From positions 164,501-228,500 of the forward strand of contig JACEFZ010015062.1 of NCBI GenBank assembly GCA_014155875.1: a DNA stretch of 64,000 bases, written 5' to 3'. The position numbers and the translations under genes are program-made. Below, piece by piece: positions 1 to 9,435 of the stretch (its first letter is position 1; each line of letters opens with the position of its first letter). This DNA is from Cepaea nemoralis. Taxonomy: Eukaryota > Mollusca > Gastropoda > Stylommatophora > Helicidae. Under the pieces are notes generated by a model. It did no database searches, was not told the origin of the DNA, and saw only the letters and a list, made by a program, of their open reading frames with translations.

Positions 1-360
1 CGCTCTTTCTAAGACTTCAGTGTCTGGGATCTTGTCTTGCCATTTGATCTTCAATAGCTTCCTAAGGCAGACTGTGTGGAAGTGGTTTAATTTTCTAGCG
101 TGTCGCTGATAAACAGTCCATGTTTCACAAGCATATAGCAGTGTGGATAATACAACTGCTGTGTAGACTTTCAGCTTTGCTTGCTGGCTTATTTTGTTCT
201 GTCCCACACATTTGTGTACAGTATGCCAAACATCGCATTGGCCTTGGAGATTCTTGCATTCACTTCATCGTCAGTTGTGGCAGTTTGTGACATAGTGCTG
301 TCAAGATAGGTGAATCTGTAATTAGGATCGGTGCTAGAGAGGTGCAGTCAGCTGAGAGTC
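1..360 (-). mobile_element. LINE reverse transcriptase C-terminal fragment
   Basis: Read on the minus strand, this stretch encodes the part of a non-LTR retrotransposon polymerase downstream of the catalytic palm, including a [13 protein letters not shown] segment and an [27 protein letters not shown] segment. These are familiar from RTE/BovB-like LINEs of invertebrates. The frame is broken and there is no start. The same segment recurs at 13,040-13,440 and 30,870-31,380. It marks the left edge of copy A and matches copy B from about 31,081. Confidence 0.75.
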
Positions 361-657
361 CTCTAGTGTCATTGAAATATGGAGTAGATTGGGCCACAAG
401 ATGATGGCTTCACTTTAGGTGACAATATGTTGGTTGACTCAGTCAGTCAATCAGTGAATCAGCCAACCTACCAATCAATATATTTACAATTACGCTGCCA
501 ACCAACCAAACAGTGATACAATCAATAAATCCTTCAATCAACGCACGAAACAACCAGCCAAGAGATTAGTCAACCAGCGAATCAATCAGTTAATAAATGC
601 ATCAATCAATTAATCAATCACCCAGATTGTCGATCAGTTGACTCCCATGTTGATCTA

Positions 658-937
658 CTATTGCCTGTGCACCACAAGTGTTACGTTTGTGTGTGTGTAT
701 GTGTGTGTATGTGTGTGTATGTGTGTGTGTGTATGTGTGTGTATGTGTGTGACGGTATGTGAATAAGGTGTGTGTGTGTGTATGTATGTGTATGTGTGTG
801 TATGTGTGTGTATGTGTGTGTATGTGTGTGTATGTGTGTGTATGTGTGTGTATGTATGTGTATGTGTGTGTATGTATGTGTATGTATGTGTATGTGTGTG
901 TATGTGTGTGTATGTGTGTGACTGTATGTGTATGTGT

Positions 938-985
<48 letters not shown>

Positions 986-1064
986 GTGTGAATGTATGTG
1001 TGAATGTATGTGTGAATGAGTGTGTGTGTATGTGTGTGTATGTGTGTGACTGTATGTGAATAAG

Positions 1065-1095
<31 letters not shown>

Positions 1096-1663
1096 TGTAT
1101 GTGTGTGTATGTGTGTATGTGTGTGTGTGTGTGACGGTATGTGAATAAGGTGTGTGTGTGTGTATGTGTGTGTATGTGTGTGTGTGTGTGTGTGTGTATG
1201 TGTGTGTGTGTGACGGTATGTGAATAAGATGTGTGTGTGTGTATGTGTGTGTATGTGTGTGACGGTATGTGAATAAGGTGTGTGTGTGTGTATGTGTGTG
1301 TATGTGTGTGACGGTATGTGAATAAGGTGTGTGTGTGTATGTGTGTGTATGTGTGTGACGGTATGTGAATAAGGTGTGTGTGTGTGTATGTGTGTGTGTG
1401 TGTGTGACTGTATGTGTGAATGAGTGTATGTGTGTGTGTGTGTATGTATGTGTGTGAATGTATGTGTGAATGTATGTGTGAATGAGTGTGTGTGTATGTG
1501 TGTGTATGTGTGTGACTGTATGTGTGAATGAGTGTGTGTGTGTGTGTTTGTGTGTGCATGTATTTCTATGGCTTTCACAAATAGTGCTTTCCCCAAGTAA
1601 AGCCACCTAAGAAGGAGGTACTGGCCCGGTGAGACAGTTCTTCTGTATGGAACAAAAGAGGAG
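658..1663 (-). CDS. Candidate terminal exon, gene copy A
   Basis: The exon starts after an acceptor at 1,664 (TTTTTACAG); a second in-frame acceptor (CCATACAG) would start it at 1,642. The incoming phase fits the donor of the exon at 1,763-1,892. The conserved part reads into an LLLRWLYLGKALFVKAI segment that matches copy B (LLRWLYSGKAQFVKAI). Beyond about 1,560 the same frame enters the TG/CA microsatellite and stays open as a His/Thr-rich tail to a stop at 658. Whether such a tail is translated is doubtful; a donor inside the conserved part (TTT|GTGAAAG) is an alternative. Confidence 0.35.
685..1556. repeat. TG/CA microsatellite with TATG interruptions
   Basis: About 870 bases of (TG)n with regular TATG variants and a recurring TGTGACGGTATGTGAATAAG-type motif. 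It is stop-free in all three minus-strand frames, which explains the His/Thr-repeat open frames of 290-330 codons. The equivalent place in copy B (31,670-31,720) has only about 50 bases, so the array has expanded in copy A or contracted in copy B. Confidence 0.95.
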
Positions 1664-1762
1664 CTGTAAAAAGATGGTTAACTGCTCCACGAGAACTTGT
1701 CTGTCTGTGTAAACACGAAAGAACGAATGCAAGAAGAACAACAACAAGCAGCATATGCTCAC

Positions 1763-1892
1763 ATGCACAAGTTCTCTCTATTGAAGTTTTCCATGTTGCC
1801 ACTAGGTTCATGTGTGCACACATCCTTCTGTTTGTCTATACAATCCTTGATGTTGGATTTCCCAAAGAGGTCAATGATGCGTAGTACCTCGG
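1763..1892 (-). CDS. Candidate exon, Cys-containing domain, gene copy A (130 nt)
   Basis: Acceptor CTTTCTCTGTCAG precedes position 1,892 and donor GTGAGC follows 1,763. With two bases completing the previous codon, the exon is open for 42 codons and contains RIIDLFGKSNIKDCIDKQK and DVCTH. Copy B has the same exon at 33,232-33,358, exactly one codon shorter, with both splice sites kept. The incoming phase fits the 93-nt exon at 5,837-5,929 (AAT C|CC GAG). I do not recognise the domain. The conserved spacing of cysteines suggests a small extracellular module, which is inference only. Confidence 0.6.
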
Positions 1893-2067
1893 CTGACAGA
1901 GAAAGTGAAATTGTTACAAATAACATGTCAATGGCTAACTCGATACCTGTATAATGTCCTCTCCTGTTGTTGCAACATGGATGCATGTCTGTGACTATCA
2001 TGGCTCCACAATCAACTAAAGAATGTCTTTAGTTGATTTGTGTTGAGTTGACATTCCTAAGAAATTC

Positions 2068-2142
2068 TAAAGAAATTCTAAAGACATTCTAAAGACATCC
2101 TAAAGACATTCTAAAGACATTCTAAAGACATTCTAAAGACAT
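2068..2142. repeat. 11-bp tandem repeat (ATTCTAAAGAC)
   Basis: Seven near-perfect copies of ATTCTAAAGAC in a row. The matching place in copy B (about 33,745) has a single copy, so this small array is specific to copy A. Confidence 0.9.
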
Positions 2143-2286
2143 CAGACGCATGCTGGCCATGACAACGCAAATATTAAACATAATTACAAATTTATGTCTG
2201 AAACATCCAAATATACCCATGTCCGCAAAACGACAGGTAATAAATAGCATATTCACACCAACCCCATGTTACCAATATCAAACTTG

Positions 2287-2561
2287 AAAAATGTCGCTTA
2301 AAAGTCGACAGGGTCGACTTCATTGCACCTGGTTTTATCCCATATGGCTCGGTCTCTTTCCGTAGCACGGAAAGCGTCGCACAAAGCACGAACTCCGTAG
2401 CTTTTAGCGACGACCCACAGGAGTCTCCGAAACATTTAACTCGTAAACCGAAGGGCGCGGCCCGGAATCGAACCAACAACCTTCGGAACACGAGTCAAAC
2501 GGCTTGACCACTTGATCATATGATCATTGGCCACCATATGACTTGATCATCACTTGAGACC
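2287..2561 (-). mobile_element. tRNA-derived SINE, family 1 (full insertion)
   Basis: Flanked by a perfect 12-bp duplication ATATCAAACTTG (2,275-2,286 and 2,562-2,573). On the minus strand there is an A-box-like TGGTCAAGCCG and a B-box GGTTCGATTC, then a body with TACGGAGTTCGTGC and a tail with a GTCGAC...GTCGAC hairpin and TTTTAAGCGAC. Copy B keeps the empty site near 33,886-33,898 (CAGTATCAAACTTTGACATT). A second copy of the family is at 61,567-61,811. Confidence 0.9.
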
Positions 2562-2589
2562 ATATCAAACTTGGACATTATCCAAATCA

Positions 2590-3530
2590 CATTTACTTGA
2601 AATCAACATCTCTGAGATGATATGCTTGAGGAGACCTTCGAACTTAACTGAATAAGAAATGATGTTATCAGACAGACAGTGAGATCAACACTTGTGCCAC
2701 ATTTATTGAAAGGCAGAAGATCAAGTGGTTTGGCCATCTCGTTAGAATGCAACACCAGCAACTACCAGCACTGTCCCTACATCAGATGGATCTGAGAAAG
2801 TGCATCCTTCCTTTGGCTACATATGGATCTGAGCCCTGGATCATTTCGCAACCACTAAAGAAGAAAGTTGGGGCTAAAGATTTCAACATTTATAGATGAG
2901 TTCTTAGAATATCGTGGACCACGAAGATGACAACCCTGACATTCTAGAAGATGTGAGCATGGCAGAAAACTGAAGAAAACACTGACATTCTAGATATGAG
3001 CATGGAAAGACAACTGAAGAAAATCCTGGCATTCTAGATATGAGCATGGGAAGACAACTGAAGAAAATCCTGGCATTCTAGATATGAGCATGGGAAGACA
3101 ACTGAAGAAACTCCTGGCGTTCTAGATATGAGCGTGGGAAGACAACTGAAGAAAATCCTGGCATTCTAGATATGAGCGTGGGAAGACAGCTGAAGAAAAC
3201 CCCTGGCATTCCTTAAGATGTGAGTATGGAAGAATATTGAAGAAAGCACTGACATTCTAAACGATGTTGAAGTGGAAGACAACTGGACCAGCATCATGTG
3301 TCGGACACTGAAACACTTTGGCCGTTTTAAACGTGTCAGTGGCTGGGAGGTAACTGTGCTGGGAGGCCTGGTACCTGGAAGGAGAGACAGCGGTCAGCCA
3401 GCACTAAGATGGACTAGGGACATTGCCGAGACCTTGGACGTGAGGGTCATTGAGGCGGGAGAACTGGCCAGAGATCGGGAGTCTTGGAGCTGCTTCATGA
3501 TGATAATGTTACAACAAGAGTGATGATTGA
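2590..3530 (+). mobile_element. LINE reverse transcriptase C-terminal relic with internal minisatellite
   Basis: Broken plus-strand frames resemble the region after the LINE palm (a SEPWIISQPLKKK-type and an RISWT-type segment) and then the extreme C-terminus at 3,272-3,523 (CRTLKHFGRFKRVSGWEV, ALRWTRDIAE, ESWSC). Between them lie about seven 45-bp repeats built from the LINE's own sequence (2,940-3,260). The homologous relic in copy B is 33,930-34,930. Confidence 0.7.
2940..3260. repeat. 45-bp minisatellite inside a LINE relic
   Basis: About seven units of the type GACAACTGAAGAAAATCCTG ... GATATGAGCATGGGAA. The unit is a tandem copy of the LINE segment that also encodes the RISWT-proximal residues. 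The orthologous array in copy B (34,290-34,690) has about eight units of its own variant. Confidence 0.85.
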
Positions 3531-3539
3531 CTTCACAGT

Positions 3540-4515
3540 CAGACGATAAGACTGATGAAGCAGATACAGATCGATGAGACAGATAAGATCAATGAGAGAA
3601 ATGGAGCAGATAAGACACATGTAACAGGATTGACCGGTGAGACAGATGTTACAGGAGTGACGGATGTGAAAGATGTGACACGAGTGGCGGTAGAGACAGA
3701 TGTAAAAGAAGTGACGGTAGAGACAGATGCGAAAGGAGTGACGGATGTGACAGCAATAACGGATGAGATAGATGTGACAGGAGTGACGGACGAGACAGAT
3801 GTAATAGGACTGATGGATGTGACAAATGTGACTGGACTGACGGATGCGACAGATGTGGCTGGAGTGACGGATGAGACAGATGTGATAGCAGTGATGAATT
3901 TTACAGCAGTGATGGATGAGACAGATGTACAGGAGTGACGGATGAGACAGATGCACCGGAGTGACGGATGAGACAGATGTAACAATAGAGATGTATGAAA
4001 CAGATGTGACATGAGTAATGTATAAAACAACTGTGACAGGAGTAACGGATGAAATAAATATTACTGGAGTGATGGTAGAGACAGATGCGACAGGAGTGAT
4101 GTATGAAACAGATTTGACAGGATTGAAGGATGTGACGGATGTGACAGTAGTGACGGTTGAGACTGATGTGACACGAGTTACGGGTGAAACTGATGGGACA
4201 GAAGTGACGGATTTGCCAGGAGTGACTGGTCAGAAACATGTGACACGAGTGACGGTTGAAACAGACGTAACAGGACTGATGCATGAAACATGTGACAGGA
4301 GTGATGTATGAAGCAGATGTGACAGGAGTGATGGATGAGACAGATGTGACAAGAGTGACGAATGTGACGGAAAAGACGGATGTGACAGGAGTGACTAATC
4401 AGACAGATGTGATATGAGTGATGTCTGAAACAGATGTGACAGGATTGATGTATGAAACAGATGTAACAAGAATGATGGGTGAGACAGATGTGATAGGTGA
4501 GACAGATGATCATTT
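3540..4515. repeat. 27-bp minisatellite (GTGACAGGAGTGACGGATGAGACAGAT type)
   Basis: About 36 diverged copies of a 27-bp unit. Because 27 is a multiple of three, long open frames appear on both strands (TGVTDETDV-type on plus, Ser/His/Cys-rich on minus). The same array continues at 34,990-35,880 in copy B. No start context, domain or codon bias suggests a gene. Confidence 0.9.
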
Positions 4516-4519
4516 AAAA

Positions 4520-5090
4520 CAAAATGGCCTACGCTCCAAATCAACCTATTCTACTACATGTACCATTACATGGCCTGGAAAGTCAAGGTAACCACTGTCC
4601 CAGTGACCGCCCAGCCATCGTGGGCTGATGTGTCTATACACACATGGGGCTGGCACCATATACCCAGCAGACTTCAAGCGGGTCCATCAGCGCGTTGTCT
4701 GACATTGCTTACCCTGGTTGAACTTAGATCAGAAACATTCAACATATCACGGCTGTTGTTGTAAGTAAGCCTTTCTGTGTATCAGGCAGGCTGTTGTTTA
4801 TTTGTAAGATGGTCTTCAAATGAAAACCTTAAAATTGATTTATTTGGTTATTCCGGGATTTGAAATTTAAATATTGAGCACAACCCACTACTGGAAACGC
4901 TGATCGTATATTTAAAACCTTAAAAGTCTGATAGACATTATAATAAGCATGTAATATGTCGATATTGTTGTTAAAGATGTCAAGAGTGTTAAACGCCTGA
5001 CATCACGGTGCAGATAAACATGGTGACGTCACAAGGACAGTTTAAAGATGGCCGCCCTAGCAGGACAAACTGGAAGTTATGAAAGTAACA
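4520..5090. other. Unassigned duplicated sequence
   Basis: No coding or repeat signal recognised. The first half matches copy B at 35,870-36,200, including an ATTGCTTACCCTGGTTGAAC segment. Confidence 0.5.
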
Positions 5091-5800
5091 CATTATGTTT
5101 GGAGGTTCTGGAAATAAAACAATATGTTTGGAAGTTCTAGAGATAATAAATTATCTTTGGAGGTTCTGGAAGTAACACATTATGTTTGAAGGTTCTGAAA
5201 GTTACACATTATGTTATCCTCGTCGTTTCAGAGGTCACAGATTGTGAGAATTGTATGGATATTTTGCCCTGGCCATGCGGGGGTACGGGGGAATGAACAG
5301 GCTGATAGGCTAGCAGGGAATGCACCTCTTTGTGGTAGTTTGCCTATGGACAAGGGGGAGGTGGTCGTGCGCTTGTGGGACCAGGTGGAGAAGGCGGAGG
5401 AAAAAATTGAGAACTCATATGTGGAAAGAATGAGATTGCGGGGGATCGGCAGGGGTTCTGGAAGAATCTCAAAACTGAGAGGAAAGATCAGGAGAACATT
5501 TAATCAGATAGCAGTGGGAACGATTAGTAGTATGACTCTTCACTGGCTGTTGAACGAGGGGACGGAACACGTATGGGAATGTCCTGAGTGCAGTGATGTC
5601 GGTTCTTAACTCAACAACAACAAATGTTTGGAGGTTCTGAAAGTTGCACATTATGTTTGGGGGTTATTGAAGTAACACATTATTATGTTTGGAGGTTCTG
5701 AAAGTAACACATTATGTTTGGAGGTTCTGGAAATAACACATTATGTTTGGAGGTTTTGAAAGTAACATATTATGTTTGGAGGTTCTGAAAGTAACACATT
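5090..5800. repeat. 29-bp minisatellite (GGAGGTTCTGAAAGTAACACATTATGTTT), interrupted by a LINE
   Basis: Repeats at 5,090-5,215 and 5,625-5,800 flank an inserted LINE fragment. The orthologous array in copy B (36,370-37,292) is longer and lacks that LINE. Confidence 0.9.
5216..5625 (+). mobile_element. LINE RNase H C-terminal fragment, 5'-truncated
   Basis: An open frame of 132 codons (5,211-5,609) contains the RNase H C-terminal signature FCPGHAGVRGNEQADRLAG and a C-terminal HWLLNEGTEHVWECPECS segment. This is typical of I/Nimb-like LINEs with RNase H after the polymerase. It ends in a (CAA)n tail and sits inside the 29-bp array. Copy B lacks it. It is a dead-on-arrival 3' end. Confidence 0.8.
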
Positions 5801-5836
5801 AAGTCTCTATAGCTTCAGAAAGTAGTGACTCCTTAC

Positions 5837-5929
5837 GATTGTCTCTGAACGCTGTGGTGTTGGCTGTGGGACCAGGTGTTGTGGACAGGTTACTGCTGGT
5901 GGTCAAGCCCCTGGCTGTCTGCGGAATGC
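5837..5929 (-). CDS. Candidate exon, Ser/Thr-rich, gene copy A (93 nt)
   Basis: Acceptor CTCCATCCAACAG precedes 5,929 and donor GTAAGG follows 5,837. The only fully open frame begins with two bases of a split codon and gives IPQTARGLTTSSNLSTTPG followed by more Ser/Thr/Pro. The matching exon in copy B (52,269-52,361) has identical length, both splice sites and the same open frame. Phase 1 on both sides joins it to the 130-nt exon without adjustment. The composition suggests an O-glycosylated linker (inference). Confidence 0.6.
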
Positions 5930-5959
5930 CTGTTGGATGGAGTAGATGGCACTATAGAT

Positions 5960-6258
5960 ACGTGTGTATATACAGACATATAGACAGTAAGACATATAGA
6001 CATACATATATACAGACATACAGACATATAACATGTAGACATACATATATATAGACATATATGTCTATAGACATATATACATACAGATATATAAACACAT
6101 AGATATACAGACATACAGACAGATATACAGACATATATATGTGGCTTGGTCGAGACAGAAACACGGAACTGATCCACGACTCTGGTGATCGAGTGAGATG
6201 GCAGAACATGACCGCCCACGCTTACCGGCATGGCACATGATGGATGGATGGATATATG

Positions 6259-6294
<36 letters not shown>

Positions 6295-6412
6295 GACATA
6301 TAGAAATACAAACACATAGACACATAGACATACAAACACATATACATATAGACATACAGGCATATATGCATATATACATATACAAAATATAGACATACGG
6401 ACATATAAACAT
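5960..6412. repeat. ACATA/ACAGACATATA microsatellite with embedded LINE 3' end
   Basis: Degenerate TATAGACATACA-type repeats at 5,960-6,135 and 6,245-6,412, including a TA/CA run. The ORFs across it are stop-free repeat readings. Confidence 0.85.
6130..6250 (+). mobile_element. 3' end of an RTE-like LINE with (TGGA)n tail
   Basis: Reads as ELIHDSGDRVRWQNMTAHAY then RHGT and a stop, followed by ATGGATGGATGG. The same 3' end occurs at 15,180, 42,400, 52,690 and 63,112, so this is one family with a TGGA-type tail. Confidence 0.8.
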
Positions 6413-6424
6413 ATTCATGTTTAG

Positions 6425-6806
6425 TTAGTTAGTTAGTTAGTTGGTTAGTTAGTCGACAGATCATCCTCATTGCACATCGAACCATTCAGTCCATAAGTGC
6501 TCGGATCCCCTCCTCTGCAAATCCCGCAGCGTGTAGCGGCTAACGACGCCAGTTCTGTGTTGGTTTATCAATCTTCTTTGGCTTCCTGCGTAGTGTTCTT
6601 GTTTGGCCACCCCTCTTTTAATTTGCTGCTCCCGCAGTCTGGCCATTGTTGTAGATTCACAGTCATCACTTGGTTCTCGCAAAAGTCTCACTTCTCGTAG
6701 AGCATTCAGAATGTCAGCCTGGTCCATGGCGCGTCCGCCCTCCACAGTAGCCTCACCCGCGAGCTTGTCAGCCCGCTCATTTCCTTGTACTCCCGCATGC
6801 CCTGGC
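6425..6806 (-). mobile_element. 5'-truncated LINE (RNase H C-terminus), with target duplication
   Basis: Bounded by the 12-bp duplication ATTCATGTTTAG (6,413-6,424 and 6,807-6,818). On the minus strand it starts at MPGHAGVQGNERADKLAG, runs through RRLINQHRTGVVSRYTL and a GSEHLW segment, and ends in a (CTAA)n tail. It is nearly the same sequence as 10,868-11,253, so both are recent relative to the surrounding relics. Confidence 0.88.
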
Positions 6807-6824
6807 ATTCATGTTTAGTCTAGT

Positions 6825-7228
6825 CGTTTAGTTTAGTCGTTGGATCAACATCACCGCACACGGGTTAAACCCACAAGTGCTCCGTTTTCTTCCTAACTCA
6901 AACCTGAGTCTGGAGAAACTCAGTTCAAAGCACGAACTCCGTAGCATCGGCGAGGATCCTGAAATACTTTGGGTAGATTTTTAACTCGCAATTTTTGCCC
7001 GGGCAGCGCCGCTAGGCTACTCTTTTTCGATTTCCAACTGCCAAGGGATTTTTTACGTGCGCAACAATACACACGGGCGTCCGATCTCACTACCCAGAGA
7101 CCAGGGGAAATTTTATTACAGGAAGTCCACATGGATGTTAAAAAATAAATCCCGGTCCTCACCGGGGCCTGAACCCGGGGCCTCCAGCACTCGAGGCGGA
7201 CACCATACCTCGAGACCACTCAGCCCCC
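6825..7228 (-). mobile_element. tRNA-like SINE, family 5, sharing its body with family 1
   Basis: Minus strand begins GGCTGAGTGGTCTCGAGG (A-box region) and has a B-box GGGTTCAGGCC, as in tRNAs with a long variable arm. The downstream body shares GCTACGGAGTTCGTGCTTTG with SINE family 1. No clear duplication was found; a poly-C run abuts the 5' end. Confidence 0.65.
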
Positions 7229-7234
7229 CCCCCT

Positions 7235-7990
7235 CCCATGTACATATACATGTACAGACATATAGACATATATACATACATACATATAGATATACAGACA
7301 TATATACTTACAGACATACAAACATACATACATATAAATATACAGACATACACACATATAGACATGGACACATACAGACATACACATATATAGACATGGA
7401 CACATACAAACATGCAGAGTAACTGAATAAACAATATGTAACAAAGTCATATACACGGATATACAGTCAGCAGGAGAGACGATCAGATAGACAGATAGAC
7501 AGACACAGACAGTAAGATTGACAGAAGACAAACAAATAGACAAACACACAGACAGACATACCGATATATGTAAACTATGACAGAACAGTATATGAATCAA
7601 TACATTGCAGATGTACACAGACAGGCAGACAGACAGACATAAATACGCTGATGGAAAAACGGATACAGAGACAGACATTCGGACGTGTAGACTGCCAGGA
7701 ATACATGCAGGTAGTTAGGGCACAAGAGTCATGTAGACAGACATGCAAACACACTGACATACAGACATAAATCTGTGGAACTATCCGTGAGCATCTGCAG
7801 ATAAAACAGCAATCATTCATAGAGAAATGCAGACAGACAGACAAATAGATAGACAGGTTGACAGACAGACAGACATACAAATAGACAGACAAATAGATAG
7901 ACAGACATACAAATAGACAGTCATACAAATAGACAGACAGACAAATATACAGAAAATGTGATACACACAAAAATGTCATTATCATGTCCA
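7235..7990. repeat. ACAT/CAGA-rich microsatellites
   Basis: (ACAT)n-type repeats at 7,235-7,410 and CAGA/CAGACAAATAGA repeats at 7,460-7,970 with a small unique island at 7,690-7,830. They fill an intron of the candidate gene; copy B has comparable repeats at 53,350-53,580. Confidence 0.85.
7763..7794 (-). CDS. Candidate short exon, gene copy A (32 nt)
   Basis: Acceptor TTTTATCTGCAG precedes 7,794 and donor GTATGT follows 7,763. It is open in the required frame (CSRIVPQIYV) and converts phase 2 to phase 1, which is the change needed between the 24-nt exon and the 93-nt exon. In copy B the donor side is kept but the acceptor region has changed, so this exon is supported mainly by phase logic. 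Confidence 0.35.
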
Positions 7991-7996
7991 ACTTAC

Positions 7997-8020
7997 CCAT
8001 TAAGAGAGCTGCAGCAAACA
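7997..8020 (-). CDS. Candidate 24-nt microexon, gene copy A
   Basis: Acceptor TTATTTTCAG precedes 8,020 and donor GTAAGTTG follows 7,997. Copy B has the same 24-nt unit with both splice sites at 53,631-53,654. In the frame set by the upstream 102-nt exon it encodes VCCSSLN. The alternative reading as a hydrophobic run (FAAALLM) through the splice sites is less likely because the GTAAGT donor is conserved. Confidence 0.5.
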
Positions 8021-8084
8021 CTGAAAATAACATAAAGTCATTTAAAAGTGACTCAATGGAATATTCACACAATATAATGATAAC

Positions 8085-8105
8085 AGGTCGTGTTAATATT
8101 GTCAA

Positions 8106-8162
<57 letters not shown>

Positions 8163-8185
8163 GACAGAGAGAGAGAGAGAGATAT

Positions 8186-8249
<64 letters not shown>

Positions 8250-8590
8250 TGGATGGAAGGTTGGGTGGATGGGTGGATCGATAAATGGATCGACAGACAG
8301 AAGGACAGACATATACACAAATAAGTATCAATAAGATAAAGACAGACAGAGAGATAGACGGGAGGTGGACGACTGAAGGACCGACAGGCAAGCAGGCAGA
8401 CAGGCAGGCAGACAGGCCTGCTTGCATCCATCGATCCATCCTTACCTACCTACCTACCTACCTCCTACCTACCTACCCCTCCCCCAACACACACACACAC
8501 ACACACACACACAGATAGACAGACGGACTGACGTAAGGGCGGACAGACAGACAGACAGACAGACATAGTCAGACAAACAGATAGATAAGT
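8085..8590. repeat. TG, GA, CAGA and ACCT microsatellites
   Basis: (TG)n at 8,106-8,127, then (GA)n to about 8,250, then GGAT, CAGA/CAGG, ACCT and CA runs. The TG-GA pair is also found in copy B at 53,740-53,850, so it predates the duplication. Confidence 0.9.
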
Positions 8591-8604
8591 ATGTTTACAC
8601 TTAC

Positions 8605-8706
8605 CAAGTAGCATCTTCATCATAACGAAAAGAGATGAGTGTCGTGTTTCTCAAACTGCCTCTGAAGTATCGACGCGAGGAAGCTTCTCTGGAACTATTT
8701 CGTTGG
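8605..8706 (-). CDS. Candidate exon, gene copy A (102 nt)
   Basis: Acceptor CTTTGCTTCTACAG precedes 8,706 and donor GTAAGTG follows 8,605. The only open frame has split codons at both ends (phase 2-2) and reads QRNSSREASSRRYFRGSLR, then TTLISFRYDEDAT. Copy B has an exon of identical length and the same open frame at 56,474-56,575. It is basic and Ser/Arg-rich at the start. Function unknown. Confidence 0.6.
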
Positions 8707-8719
8707 CTGTAGAAGCAAA

Positions 8720-8985
8720 GACCAATAGTTGGAATCTGACTGCCTTTAAATGTTAGCTAGAGAAAAAACAATACTTAAGGCACAACTAAAGACACGTTAT
8801 TAAGAAGATACGCAATTAAGACGCCGGTGTCTCTGGCTAAGAGGTAGCAAATGAGATTCACAAATCCCCATATAGATTCTGCACAGTCAGCTGCTGGTGG
8901 TTAAGAAGAATACTGCCTTGTGTTGGATTTTAAGAATTGTATGTGCGTCGGTTGTTCAGACAGAAATTAAAAACTAGTTAACGTG
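8720..8985. other. Intronic sequence with old SINE relic
   Basis: Positions 8,880-8,980 carry a degraded copy of the SINE family 3 body (TGCCTTGTGTTGGATTTT ... CGGTTGTTCAGA). A similar relic lies at the matching place in copy B (56,920-57,010), so it predates the duplication. Confidence 0.55.
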
Positions 8986-9095
8986 ACATGGCTGTAACAT
9001 TGCCGTAACATTGCTGTAAAATTGCCGTAACATTGCCGTAACATTGCTGTAACATTGCTATAACATTGCCGTAACATTGCCATAACATTGCTGTA
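8985..9095. repeat. 12-bp tandem repeat (ACATTGCCGTAA)
   Basis: Nine or so contiguous copies with GCCG/GCTG variants. It is not seen in copy B. Confidence 0.9.
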
Positions 9096-9194
9096 GAAGG
9101 ACAGAGCCTGAGATCAGAATCCACAAGCTTCAAATAGAGAGGCAGGCGGCCTAGCCACTCAGCCACACAGAAGCCTCTAATTGTTTCTGAACAT

Positions 9195-9348
9195 CGCACA
9201 CCAGGGCACGCCAGGGCACGCCAGGACACACCAGGACACACCAGGGCACGCCAGGACACACCCGGACACACCAGGGCACGCCAGGACACACCAGGGCACG
9301 CCAGGACACACCAGGACACACCAGGATACACCAGGACACACCAGGGAA
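9195..9348. repeat. 11-bp tandem repeat (CACGCCAGGAC / CACACCAGGAC)
   Basis: About 14 copies of an 11-bp unit. It is stop-free on the minus strand in three frames (Cys-Pro-Gly-Val-Ser/Trp-rich), which is an artefact. Confidence 0.92.
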
Positions 9349-9435
9349 CAATGATCGCAGTCAGGCCCTACGGTGATCACTGTATAACCAGTTAGCTCAG
9401 AAGAACCATCGGAGGATGGCAGCTGGTCCTCTCAC

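Noticed and set aside
614..1606. 330-, 312- and 292-codon His/Thr-rich open frames as a free-standing gene
   Set aside because: All three frames on the same strand are open because CA repeats lack stops. Only one frame is kept, as a doubtful tail of a candidate exon.
3495..4513. Long frames on both strands over the 27-bp array
   Set aside because: The unit length is a multiple of three and stop-free in several frames; nothing else indicates coding.
7575..8318. 247-codon minus-strand protein with a hydrophobic FAAALLM run as a signal peptide
   Set aside because: Mostly microsatellite, and the hydrophobic run is cut by an acceptor and a GTAAGT donor conserved in both copies.
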